Below, one piece after another: positions 10,959-21,740 of a stretch of DNA of 64,000 nt. The notes beneath the pieces are model-generated. The model was not told where the DNA came from. It saw only the letters and a list, made by a program, of their open reading frames with translations, and made no database searches. This DNA comes from Lycorma delicatula (Eukaryota; Arthropoda; Insecta; Hemiptera; Fulgoridae). The number at the start of each line of letters is the position of its first letter. Position 1 is the first letter of the stretch. The stretch is taken from positions 347,123,842 to 347,187,841 of the forward strand of contig NC_134455.1 of assembly GCF_047948215.1 (NCBI RefSeq). Reading direction: 5' to 3'. The translations under genes and the position numbers were made by a program.

Positions 10959-11199
10959 TAAGCGTAATGCTTATATTGGACCTCTTTCAGGTACTTTTGG
11001 AAGTCCCATGTTTAAATAAAATCGACAAGTAGAAATAATAAAATAGGTTAGAGAGGGTAGGTTAATTTTTGTTAGATTATGGATATAATTTCTCTGCAAA
11101 TACCAACTAATTTGGAAGAAAATATTGAAAAAGTTGGCTGTCGGATTCCGAAAAAAAAAACCCAGAGAGTTTATACATTAGAGGATAGAGTTGGAGCAA

Positions 11200-11965
11200 A
11201 TATTTCTGAGAAAAATCATGATTTCTTTTTCGTTCATTCAAGCCATCGTTGGACCACGTTTACGTAATTTGGTTTTTTCTTTTCCCAAAGTTCTTCATTA
11301 TCTCTGCTTCTTTTTTTTTTCTTTTTACTCTATTTGAGATTTCATAACTTTTATTTTTTCTTGACACTTAGATTCATCATCCATTTTCCTAAATATATCT
11401 CTTTCATAAATAAAATGTTTGTTTTCCTTAGAACTCTTTCGATCCGTTTACGCCAATTTGTTTTTTTGTCATTTTCATTAATTAAATTAAAAATATTATT
11501 TTCCAGTCTGTCATTTTTTATTCTATATAGATGCCCGTAGAATTTGCTCCTTCTTTTCCTCATCGTAGTTTCAATATTTCTACTTATTTCAATATTTTAA
11601 AACATTTATTTAATATTATTTAACTAATGCTCTTTATTTCAATATTTTCTACCTGTTAATTTATCTCTTCCGCTTTTCTTAATTGGTACGTTACATTTAT
11701 ATTATATTATTGACCACAAATTTTTCTGAGGATTCTTTTTTCACCTCTCCTTATGTTTTTACTAAATAATATTTTTAGTGTTTCTGAACCGTATAAGGGA
11801 CTTCTGGAAGATTACTATTTTGTAGTGTCTTAATTTGGCTTTCATGATATGGATTGTTTTTGTACAGGTTTCAAATTAAATGATACTCTTTTCTATTCTA
11901 GCTTTCATTTGTCTAGTCCTGTTTGGGGATTATTTCTTCTATATATTTATCCTTTTGATTGTCTT
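11200..11965 (-). pseudogene. Non-LTR retrotransposon C-terminal relic (RTE-like)
   Basis: From the high-coordinate end the minus strand gives, through several frames, SPLYGSETLKI, then IRRGEKRILRKICG, then KRRSKFYGHLYRIKNDRL (11563 downwards), then a 3'-terminal KKEAEIMKNFGKRKN and NDGLNERKRNHDF. This order matches the region after the reverse transcriptase of insect RTE/endonuclease-RT elements, whose usual text reads LRFYGHLYRM. Many stops and frameshifts; the reverse transcriptase core itself is absent. Confidence 0.7.
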
Positions 11966-12233
11966 ATTTTCCGATCTTTAATTTCTTGTTTTTAATTTCA
12001 GTATTAAGTACTTTAATTTGTTTCAATATTTACCTCAAAAAAATCTTTAAATTTTAAATATAATTACAGATCATTAAATAAATAATTTTTTTATTCTGAT
12101 CGGTACATAATATTGCTATTCCATGGATAAACAAAAAGTAATTGTGTCTAGCATTTACTTGGATAGATCAAGGGAAAACGTAGTAAGATCTTCATTAGAG
12201 AAGCATCACAAAATGTAAGATCTATATATACAA

Positions 12234-12235
<2 letters not shown>

Positions 12236-12282
<47 letters not shown>
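12236..12282. repeat. (TA)n microsatellite
   Basis: Pure TA tract beside the end of a Repeat C copy. Repeat C copies at 20.6, 45.6 and 62.4 kb also end at or near TA- or CA-type repeats. Confidence 0.95.
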
Positions 12283-12284
<2 letters not shown>

Positions 12285-13309
12285 ATGTCGTGATCGATTC
12301 ATAATCAAATCTATCGCCTAGCACAAATCTATTGAAGATAAATAGATGAAAATTTGTGTACACGTTCTTCTTACAGTGTAAGTACACATTAAGAAAGAAG
12401 TTTTTAAATTCCGAATTTAATGGAATAAATGGAGTTACAATGAAATTTACTTTTTTTTTTAATTTCTGTGTAACAAATGAATAAACTTGATTTTTTTGTG
12501 TGTGTAATCTTCATTTGAATATCTAAAAATCAGTATCGAATTTTTTTTTTAATTCGAATTTTTAAAGGGCAAAATAGATTTAATTCTTTTTTTTTTTTGA
12601 AACCCGACTACGTTTTGAATTTTTCGGTAACAAATGAAGATAAAAATTTAATTTTTGATGTGTGTAATCTGTTTGTGAATAAATAAAAACTAATTTATAT
12701 ATTTTTCGAAATTCGACCTTATAAGGAGTGAAGCAAGGTAAATTTTTTGCACAAAATTTGCATATTTTTGACTAAAAGAAACGAGATATTCACTCGATTT
12801 GAGGTTTAAAATACTCTTCAGATAAATATGAAAAAAGCATTTTCGGTTTTTCTGTTTGAATTTCAATTTTTAAGGGTGCGTCGGTGTACTGCGCTGCGGC
12901 TCAACGAACAAAGCCAGTGCCACTTTTCTTTTTCTGTTTAGTCTTCGGGACCACAGTAAGGTATTACTTCACAGGATGAATGAGGGTAACATGTATGAGT
13001 GTAAATGAAGTGAAGTCTTGCACAGTCTCAGGTCGTCCATTTCTGAGATGTGTGGTTAATTGAAACCCAACCACCAAGAACACGATGTAGTATTCAAAGT
13101 ATAAAAGTAACTGCCTCTGCTAGGATTTGAACCTTAAACTCTCGACTTCGAAATCAACTGATTTGCAATGACAAGTTAACCACTAGACAGCCCAGTGGGT
13201 TAGCTACTGCTACTTGTTACTGTTATTATATGAACAACGCGACTGGTTGCACCTGTTTTTTTTTTTTACTTGACTGCAAAACATAAAATAAAAAAATTGA
13301 CCGTGACGG
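12283..13309 (-). repeat. Repeat C copy, split by a SINE
   Basis: Minus-strand copy of a composite dispersed repeat also seen at 19590, 45605 and 60015. Landmarks are the pair of AATTTCTGTGTAACAAATGA / TTTTCGGTAACAAATGAAG blocks, a GGTGCGTCGGTGTACTGCGC region with GGCTCAACGAAC, and ACGCGACTGGTTGCACCTG with TTACTTGACT. A SINE-B copy (12931-13205) sits between GCCAGTGCCAC and the ACGCGACTGG segment, which are nearly contiguous at 46190. No coding frame seen. Confidence 0.7.
12931..13205 (-). repeat. SINE-B copy inside Repeat C
   Basis: Near full-length minus-strand SINE-B. Head AACCCACTGGGCTGTCTAGT with box A-like TCTAGTGGTTAACTTGTC, then box B in AAGGTTCAAATCC, and the usual body ending at AGACTAAACAGAAAAAG. 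The Repeat C context gives both edges to within a few bases. Confidence 0.85.
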
Positions 13310-13592
13310 GCCTCTTTAAAATAGGGTCCAGTAGTTTATGCTAAATGCATTTTTTTTTAAATGCATATACTGGAGTGAAACGGGTAAAATAAAGTGAAAG
13401 ATGTTGGTACAACTGGGACTGGAGTAAGGGAGGACGTTTATTGCCTGCAGATTTCAGTGTTGTCAGTTTGTATCTAGCACTGGGTTTGAAACAAGGTTGT
13501 GTAATCGTGTGTTGTATTTTAAAATGCGGTTAACTGTTGAAGAACGTGTATTCGTGACGAAAAACCTATTTAGTGACAAAATGTTATGTTGT

Positions 13593-14271
13593 TTTGTTTT
13601 TTTTTTGTTTTTTTTGTTGTTTGTGGGCGAAAAACGCCTGGGCGTTATCATTGCCCGGTAGTTATTATTAAAAGGGTAATATAACTCCAAAATAATAAGC
13701 TACAAAAGGTGTAAACGTAATATCAATCATATAATAAAAATTTAATAAAACAAGCCAAGAAGGCAAAGTAAAACCCAAAACTAATATCACAGACAAAGTT
13801 GATAAAATATTAATGATAAAATAATAGAATAAAGAAATTATAAAAACTTACCTAACTCTGATGGGTTGTGCAAAAATCCCCACCCCGGATATTAAAATTA
13901 AACACATAGAACTAAAAAATCAAACCGAAAATAAAGGTTAAAATTATCAAAAACCTCTCCTTACAGAAAAACATATATAAGTATATTAAATCCTTTGCAG
14001 TAACTCAGTACTATGCAAAAAGAGAAACATTCGCTCCAAAACCCTGCCATCATTGCCCAAGACATCACGAATGCTGCTGGGTATATTAAACTGACGACGC
14101 AACGCCGCATAACATACGCAGTCCACGAGAATGTGGTGCACAGTCATGCAGCAGTTACATCGTGTGCACAGGGGTGGGTCTCCTCCTGGCATTCGATATT
14201 CGTGTGTGATCCTCGTATGCCCCAACCGTAACCGGCAGAGGACCACTTCCTCACGATGAGAGTTCACATGA
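13593..14271 (-). mobile_element. 5'-truncated Jockey-like insertion with 8-bp TSD
   Basis: The 8-mer TATGTTGT occurs at 13585-13592 and again at 14272-14279, and the interrupted transposase reads on across the junction. The insertion is 679 bp, in minus orientation. Its low-coordinate end is a T-rich run (13593-13618), the complement of a poly(A) tail. This is the classic product of target-primed reverse transcription with 5' truncation. Confidence 0.88.
13986..14271 (-). pseudogene. Jockey/I-type ORF2 C-terminus
   Basis: Open for about 95 codons. It shows SHREEVVLCRLRLGHTRITH, then the cysteine-containing CTRCNCCMTVHHILVDC, then a YAALRRQF segment and a short tail ending at a stop. This is the RNase H-distal C-terminal region typical of insect I/Jockey-type ORF2 proteins, whose usual form is CxxCxxxLTVEHILxxC. 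Endonuclease and reverse transcriptase are missing through 5' truncation. The frame is intact, so the insertion is fairly young. Confidence 0.85.
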
Positions 14272-14535
14272 TATGTTGTGTTTCGACGAAAGTTCAAGTA
14301 AAAATTTGAAAAGAAACCACCAGTGAAATGTTATTCAAAAAGTATTTAAAAAATTTGTAAAACTGGTGCGGTGGTAGAACAGAAACGTACCCGATACAGG
14401 TCAGTTTTAACGACGCAGGTCGTGCAGGACATTAAAGTGCAGTTAATTACAAGATCTACATATAAATCTTTGCGGAGACTAAGCCGGAAAAAAATTTTTT
14501 TTCTAGGTTCAGCCGACACTGCAGTGATGCAGTGT

Positions 14536-14555
14536 CAAATCACTGCAGTGATTTG
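14536..14555. repeat. Perfect 20-bp palindrome
   Basis: CAAATCACTGCAGTGATTTG, preceded by further CACTGCAGTGATGCAGTG words. It lies just left of the next element and may be a chance feature of short repeats. Confidence 0.8.
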
Positions 14556-14568
14556 AAAAATTAGTGTA

Positions 14569-15670
14569 CTTCTGGTCAAACTGAATGTTCCAAATAGTGG
14601 TTAAAGTAAATGTTCAAAATGGTGACCTTCACACGACTACGAGACAAATTCAAGGTCCGTGGAACAGTTTTTGATGTGCAGAAAGGCCGATCAGGGCGAC
14701 CTCACACATCTGCAAGTAATGAATCCTCCTCGGTGCGGTGCTGGGATGTTCCAGCGTTCACCACAAAAATCTGTTAGGCAAGGGTCACATGAGAGTCATG
14801 TAGGTGCTAGTGCAGAAGTGTGCGACGCATTCTAAAGAAAGGCAAGTTGCGTGTGTACATTCCAAGGCTGGTGCAACAGCTAAGTGACAACGACCAAGAT
14901 CGCAGGGTACAGTTTTGTGGATGGGTTCAGAGGATGGTTACACATGAACCAGGATTTATGAGTAGCATTCTTTAGTCGGTTGAAGCGCAATTCAAATTTA
15001 ATAGACCTGTCCATAGGCATAATTGTGTGTACTGGGCTGAAGATAATCTTCACGTTCCTGTTGAAAAGGCTGTGAATTTGCCTGGTGTGAATGTGTGCTG
15101 CAGTTTGTTTCCTAGGGGACTCATTGGGCCTTTCCGTTTTGAAGGTACTGTTACTGGAGAAAAGTCTGCTTTAATTTTCCCTTCCATTCGTGCATTGAAT
15201 GGTAATGACAGGTGTTATTACCAACAAGATAGAGCCCCGCTGCACTATCATAAGGGCGGGGAGCATACCTGGATCAAAATGTACCAGACCAGTGGATAGA
15301 ACGCAGGAGACCGATTGCGTTTCCTGCACGCTTTCCAGACCAAACGCCGCTCGATTTTTTTTATGGTGCAGAGTAGAAGATGAAGTATATCATTGTAAAC
15401 CTATGTACGTAAGCTGGACAAACTTTAGGATGCGATTCAAGCACTATGCGCCGAAATCCCATTGTTCACTTTGGTGCGAGTTATGGAATCAGTCGCGACT
15501 CGTACTCTGTACTATACAACTCTATACTATATTATAGAAATAGAACTATGGTATACTATAGAACTCTATATTCTTTAGTACTCGTACTATAGAAATGTAT
15601 CAACGCTGAAGGCCACCATTTTGAAAATTTACTTTAACCACCATTTGGAACATTCAGTTTGACCAGAAAA
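14569..15670 (+). mobile_element. Tc1/mariner element with about 60-bp TIRs
   Basis: Both ends read CTGGTCAAACTGAATGTTCC into the element and remain similar for about 60 bp (14571-14632 against the complement of 15605-15667), through a GGTTAAAGTAAAT block and TTCAAAATGGTG. TA flanks at 14567-14568 and 15671-15672 fit the TA target of the superfamily. The interior carries a broken transposase. Confidence 0.88.
14621..15400 (+). pseudogene. Tc1/mariner transposase relic
   Basis: Starts mid-helix-turn-helix (KFKVRGTVFDVQKGRSGRP), continues with LVQQLSDNDQDRRVQFCGWV, then a segment ending NCVYWAEDN. The usual SDEAHF motif reads SVEAQF, so the first catalytic Asp is lost. The best frame (15027-15299) gives CCSLFPRGLIGPFRFEGTV and then YYQQDRAPLHY with the second Asp, followed after a frameshift by FPDQTPLDFF with the third acidic residue. 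Inactive by missing residue and by frameshifts. Confidence 0.82.
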
Positions 15671-15723
15671 TACAATTATTTTTCAAATTGGATTGTAGCT
15701 TTACTTATATAGATATTCCTATG

Positions 15724-16600
<877 letters not shown>

Positions 16601-16938
16601 AAATTCGTTAAGTGGGTGGGAGATATCGCGAAAATACCAATTTCGATTATCTTCAGAGGCATTTTAGAGAATAGAGAAAACCTTTTTAAAACAAATTTGA
16701 TTGACGATGAACTTAAAAATGCTGTTAATCAGTGGATAAATGGACTGGCGGCAGAAGAATATGACGAGAGTATATTGAAGCTGGTGTATCACTACAATAA
16801 ATGTCTTAATTCATGTGGTGATTATATAGAGAAGTAATATAAGGTGTGTAGTTTAAGAGAAATATAAAAAATATTTGTAAAGTTTCCAGAATAAATTATT
16901 TTAAAATGAAACGGTCTTTACTTTAGAGATAGCCTCTC
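16601..16938 (+). mobile_element. Mariner 3' end remnant
   Basis: Encodes the last part of a mariner transposase: DDELKNAVNQWINGLAAEEY, then LVYHYNKCLNSCGDYIEK and a stop (16616-16837). It is followed by the 3' flank and an end (ACGGTCTTTACTTTAGAGAT..CCTCT before TA) that is complementary to the left end of the mariner copy at 23916-24895. Everything upstream, including the catalytic triad, is missing. The two copies belong to one family. Confidence 0.85.
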
Positions 16939-16967
16939 TATTATAAGGACGACCAGTTTTTTTTTAT

Positions 16968-17122
16968 TTTAACCTCTGTGATTACCTTTAGGCATTGCTC
17001 TAGAGGATGAGATGAAGTGGCAAATTTTTAGCGTTTGAAAATTACATCCCTGACCGGGATTCAAACCTAGGACCTCCGGATGAAAGGCCGAGACGCTATC
17101 ATTCGCATCTCGGAGGCCTACA
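16968..17122 (-). repeat. SINE-A copy
   Basis: Minus-strand copy with box B (GGTTTGAATCCCGGTCAGGG) and the CGGCCTTTCATCCGGAGGTC anticodon-arm region. Head at the high-coordinate end reads GGCCTCCGAGATGCGAATGA, more diverged than the copy at 47806. Confidence 0.8.
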
Positions 17123-18576
17123 CGGTTACCATAGCTATCGTATCAAAAAATTTTACTTACAGTAAAATCATTTTTAACGACTTTTTGTACGGCATTAATT
17201 TCGGTTGTACGAGGGTTGAATGGGTGGGTGAACATGTATTTTCTTAACGTTTTGAGGTATGAGGAGTACGAAAATGTCATTCACTTAAATTGGGAGTTTT
17301 CTTATGTATATAAATATAGGCTTATGTATAAAACTTTGTGGCTCCAAAACTACTATACCAATTTAATTGAAATTTAGATAAGCTGTTGTGTATTTCAAAT
17401 TTTGCATGTAAAAGTTTGATGATTATTGGTGTACTCGTTCTTCAGTTATGATGAATTTTAATGCCGAAAAGATTTTGAGGTTATATTGAATTGTACATAT
17501 TTTCCATATTTTCTTATGCAATGAGTCACGTTGGCAAGAGTTGAAAATTGGTGTTTGTGTCTAGGGTCTATCGGTTAATCGAGCGTATGTAGTTCGTTCT
17601 GCTCTGGCAATCAGTGCGTTTTTTACTCCTAAATAAAGTGAGGGCGTTGGAAACAAAAAGTTGGTCGTCTTGTGCAGAACTGCGCAAAGAATTTTTAATA
17701 TAATTTTTTATTTGAGTATTTACTTACTTTAATGTTTCCTCTTAGTGTGTAATCTGTCGTGAGAAAAGTTCTCAGAAGCTAGATTTGCAGTACGTATTTG
17801 TATACCAAATTATTTTGTTCCACTTCACAACATTTATATATGTTTAACAAATATTATAATTGAATTATAAAATATTTTCTACAATAAGTATTTTTTTTAT
17901 TGTTTCAGATAATGATTTTGTAAAGATGGATACATGAATGTGTATTAATAATAAAACTGGACAACAGTTTTTACTGATCATACAAAATAAAAGTGAGATG
18001 AATTTTAAAACAGTATTCAGGTAAGAAAAGCTATGATTTATTTATAAATTTTTTTTTTTTTAATTATTAAAATAAATCTACAAAAAAAAATATTTTTTAT
18101 ATTTCCTTTCGATGACAGACCTTTTGTAGTTAATATATATGACAAATTTTTACTGTAGTACAAAAGAAAACCTTATTTCTTTTCGATAAATCAAGGTTTT
18201 TGAAAACGTTCTTATAAAATGTGTACGCAATACAAAAACGCGCGTGTCTTTGTTGAAGAGTCCCCCATTCATTCACCGCCTCTTAAGAGTTCGCCCTTGT
18301 GGAGTTAGGCTTTTATTGCTACATCCTCCTCTCTATTCCACAATCATCAGACCTTCTTTCGTTTCCCCTCTTCGTTATATAGTATGAGCTTACAAAGCTA
18401 TCAGGTTTTTTTTCTGTAATGAAATATGGGATATATGATATTGAATAATCTGTCTTATGTATATTATAACTTAAATAAGTGTTTTAATAAAGTGGTTTTA
18501 TATTCATATTTGGATTTTTGCCTATTTAAATGTAAAATAGAGTCGATTTCATTTATTATGGAATGAGAACATTTTA
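17123..18576. other. No gene; one shared repeat at 17295-17460
   Basis: The 17295-17460 part is the partner of 2095-2235. The remainder is AT-rich with poly(T) and poly(A) runs. Nothing resembling a conserved protein. Confidence 0.5.
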
Positions 18577-18578
18577 AA

Positions 18579-18639
<61 letters not shown>

Positions 18640-18672
18640 ACAGACCTTGTGTATATATAATATATATATATC
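18577..18672. repeat. (TA)n tract abutting a mariner end
   Basis: TA repeat (about 18577-18635) and a second TATATA block (18650-18671) lie directly against the mariner that begins at about 18673, matching the TA target preference. Confidence 0.9.
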
Positions 18673-19577
18673 CACAAGGACTGTTCAAAAAATAACCGAA
18701 CTTTTTTAATTACTCGCCAACGGATATTTAGTTACGTGCGGTTGGCAGCATTGTCTTCCACATAACTTCCTCTGTAACCTTCTTTCATTCTTGGATTATT
18801 GATATTACGTTTAGTTTTCGTATTTGAGTGCAACGTGCTTAAATGTTAGTAGCGATTTTTGTAATGTAATTTTTTCGGAAACAACGATACAACGTAAAAA
18901 TTTACGTGAAACTGGGGAAAATTTTCACACAAACGTTTTTTTAAACAAGCTTACGGAGATGATACACTAGGTCATACACAATGCTGCGCGAATGGTCTTC
19001 ACGATTTAAAAGTGGTCGTCAGTTAATTGAAGATGACCCTCGACCAAGAAGGCCTTCGACTTCAACAGATGACTCACACTTCAGAAAATCAACGATCTGA
19101 TGCGTGCAAATATGCGATTGACTGTCAGAGAACTTGCAGAAAGGATTAGCATCTCGATTGGATCGTGCCATGACATTTTGACTGAAAACTTGAACGTCCA
19201 TTGATTTGCAGCAAAGTTTGTTCCTCGTTTGACCGAATAGGAGAAAGAACATCGAGTGGACATTTTTCGGCATCTTCTTGAACAAGCCGATGATGATGAA
19301 ACATTCACGCGAAGGATCATAACGGAAGACGGGAAAGCCGGGTATACGGCTACGACATCGAGACAAAAGTTCACCATCAAAAAATCGCACATTACAAAAT
19401 CGCTACTAACACTTAAACGCGTTGTACTCAAACAACAATAACACAAAATCTAAACGAGATATCAAAAATCCAACATTTGGTTACAGAGGAGGCTAAGCGG
19501 AACAGAATACTACCAACCGCACGTCACTAAATCTCCGTTAGAGCGTAATTAGAAAAGTTCGGTTATTTTTTAAACGT
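18673..19577 (+). mobile_element. Mariner-like element with about 190-bp inverted ends
   Basis: Ends begin GTTCAAAAAATAACCGAACT on the left; the right end is complementary. Similarity extends far beyond an ordinary 30-bp mariner TIR: 18680-18870 and the complement of 19388-19570 share TTAGTTACGTGCGGTTGG-like, CCTCTGTAACC, TTGATAT and AGTGTTAGTAGCGATTTTGT-like blocks in order. The whole element is about 0.9 kb and its transposase stops halfway. Either the family has long TIRs or the right arm is an inverted duplicate of the left one. Confidence 0.82.
18876..19378 (+). pseudogene. Mariner transposase N-terminal half
   Basis: Read through frameshifts: YNVKIYVKLGK (first helix-turn-helix start), then REWSSRFKSGRQLIEDDPRP, RRPSTSTDD, the second helix-turn-helix RLTVRELAERISISIGSCHD, FVPRLTE, and VDIFRHLLEQADDDETFTRR (19256 on) ending ITEDGKAGY, where an active enzyme has ITGDE. 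The first catalytic Asp is therefore not recognisable, and the rest of the catalytic domain is absent because the frame runs into the inverted end. Confidence 0.8.
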
Positions 19578-19589
19578 ATATATCCTAGC

Positions 19590-20560
19590 ATCCTATTGCG
19601 ACTTCGCCCGCGCAATATGGTTACTTGCGTATCTCGTCGCGATTAGAGAGATGTTTAACCGGTTATGACTCGCTTCACTCGCCCTTCCCGTGTAGCTAGG
19701 GAGCTTTCCCCCGGGACCTTCGTGTATTCATTAACTCATGATTGTGAGTCTAATGGTAATAATAAATAAAAATTTAAGCCTGTTCAATTTATAAAAACTA
19801 TCAGCGGATTATAATTTCTTCTAAGCAACAGTTTGGTCAGTACAGTAATCAAAACGGAATCTTCTAAGGATGTGGATTTCAAAAAAGGTCGGCCTCGTTC
19901 TTAAAAATATTAGTTATTACTGGTTAAAAATGTATTTTGTCCGGTTCTTAGCGTTACCCGACAAAAAACACTAGGAGGTGATCGTACGTCGTTTTCCATT
20001 TGTTTAAAAAATTTTTAATTACTTTTATTTTATGTTATTTAGTAAGTAACCGGAGGCATGTGCAGCCAGTCGCGTCACATATACAGTGACAATGTTTGTC
20101 TCGGTTGAGCCGCCGCGTTATGTACCGTCGCACCCCTTAAAAAATCGAAATTAAAGAAACCCCAAAAATTTTTAGATATTTATCTGGAGAGTATTTGCAA
20201 ACCTCAATCTAGTTAATATTTCGTTCAGTATACTCGGAAATGGAGAACGTTTTCAATCATTGTTCAAATTTTTTTTAACTTTCTTCACCTCTTTCTAGGT
20301 TGAATTTCAAAAAGTCTAGAAATGTGTTTTTAAATATTTACATGAAAATTACTCACACCAACAATCAAGTTGATTCTTAATTTTTTATGGAGATATTAAA
20401 AAAAAAATAGCCGGGTTTAAAAAAAATTCAAAACTTTTACCTCTCAGATTTTAACCCTATAAATTCGGAATTTCAAAAAATTCTTTCTAAATGTGCACTT
20501 GCACCGTAGGAAGAATATCTATACAAAATTTCGACGATTTACCATCGTAGATTTTATTGG
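19590..20560 (+). repeat. Repeat C copy, near full length
   Basis: The most complete copy. It starts with CTTCGCCCGCGCAATATGG and GTATCTCGTCGCGATTAGAG, continues through CGCCCTTCCCGTGTAGCTAG, CCGGTTCTTAGCGTTACCCG, ACTAGGAGGTGATCGTACGT and AGCCAGTCGCGTCACATATA, then an AT-rich half with repeated AAAAATCAAGTTGAT-type words, and ends near a (CA)n tract. Similar blocks in the same order occur at 60015-62430. No frame suggests a protein. Class unknown. Confidence 0.75.
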
Positions 20561-20621
20561 ACGTTGATTAATCATTCAATCAGGACAAGTTGCTTTATAG
20601 GTTCAGATTATATATATAAAC

Positions 20622-20660
20622 AATTACACACACACGCACACATACACATACACATACACA

Positions 20661-20733
<73 letters not shown>

Positions 20734-20753
20734 ACACACATACATACATACAT
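20622..20753. repeat. (CA)n microsatellite
   Basis: Long CA tract with CATA interruptions at both ends. Poly-Thr/His or poly-Val/Cys frames across it are not genes. Confidence 0.97.
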
Positions 20754-21013
20754 ACTCTCTCAAGAATAACTTTAATGATTCACCAAATATACAACTATCA
20801 AAATAAAGCTTCCAAATTATTGCATGACTTTCCCGGCTATGCTGGTCAAGACATAACTTGTGCAAAATCTTTTTGGCTTCAATGGAAAATTTCTACAAAC
20901 ATTACTGGGTCTGACTTTTATTTTTATAATATAATTTCGTATCTTTATAAAATATTAACAAAAATTTACTAACATGATTAGAAAACTATTTTGACAACCA
21001 AATGTTTTAATAA

Positions 21014-21056
21014 GATTTTTTAATTTCATATAATGTATATATGAAATTAAAAAATC
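21014..21056. repeat. Perfect 19-bp-stem hairpin
   Basis: GATTTTTTAATTTCATATA, a 5-base loop, then TATATGAAATTAAAAAATC. AT-rich, so it could be chance or a decayed TIR pair. Confidence 0.8.
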
Positions 21057-21294
21057 CCTTTCAACATGCCAGAAGGCGGAGGTAGATTTCATCGGTGCTA
21101 AAAATAGGGGATAAAAAGATTTACCCCTTAAAGTTGAGAAAAACTTCAAATTTACTCAATACGACGATGGTTGCATGTGAAAAAAGTTTCACATGTTTAG
21201 CATACGACAAGCTCCAACTTCTTACAGTCCAGCAATATTTTGATCATCCCGTGCCGTAAGGGTTGGTCATATAAAAAATTGTTTCAAATAAAGG

Positions 21295-21740
21295 TATTAG
21301 GTAATGTTTAGGGGACTAATGACCACTTTAAACCGATTCAATACTGTGCCTATTAAGGGAGGTATGATTTTTGTTGTCTTCGAAACCCCATTTTTCCACC
21401 CCCTGGTCCAGTGGTTGGTGATATCAAGAAACTTTAGTTAAATAGGTTTTAGACCCTTATTCAAAGAATAGTAGGCACTTTAAACGAATTCGATAATTTA
21501 CTTAATAAGAAAATTATAGCGATATTTTGTTTTTTCGAAAAAGCCCCCCCCCCCTCTCATTTCAATCCCATGATCCGATTTTGGCCGTTAACAAACTCGA
21601 CCAAGATTTTAGACAAGTTATTTTTAAGGAACAATTTGAAAGTGATAGGTGCAAAATTACGGTAGTTATCGTGTCTACAGGAAAGTGAAGTATATGTATA
21701 TATATACAATTTTTATATATAATTTATATATATATATATA
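21295..21740 (+). repeat. Repeat D, copy 1
   Basis: Matches the minus strand of 63605-64000. Shared blocks include ATGACCACTTTAAACCGATT, ACTGTGCCTATTAA, CCAGTGGTTGGTGATATCAA, GCACTTTAAACGAATTCGAT-like, TATTTTGTTTTTTCGAAAAA, a poly(C) run, GTTAACAAACTCGA and GTTATCGTGT, and both end near TATATA. Non-coding. Class unknown. Confidence 0.8.

Larger units (their letters stand above)
10214..11157. repeat. About 83-bp inverted repeats enclosing SINE-B pieces
   Basis: The left arm (10214-10296) and right arm (11075-11157) are reverse complements with few differences; shared words on the right arm include ATAATTTCTCTGCAAATACC, ACTAATTTGGAAGAAAA and GGCTGTCGGATTCCGAAAA. Between them lie a SINE-B copy, a short dispersed repeat, a second SINE-B piece and a palindrome. 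This fits an old long-TIR element loaded with later insertions. Confidence 0.7.
13330..14566 (+). pseudogene. Tc1-type transposase N-terminus, split by a retrotransposon
   Basis: The leader (13370-13520) and the start (ATG at 13524, MRLTVEERVFV) match the minus-strand element at 53400-54440. The frame is cut at 13592 by a Jockey-like insertion and resumes at 14280 with FRRKF, then a VEQKRTRYRSVLTTQV segment and SLRRLSRKK. This is the DUF4817-type helix-turn-helix region; the catalytic half is absent because another element begins at 14569. Frameshifts are present. Confidence 0.75.

Noticed and set aside
20564..20865. Thr/His- and Val/Cys-rich open frames
   Set aside because: Products of the (CA)n tract on both strands.
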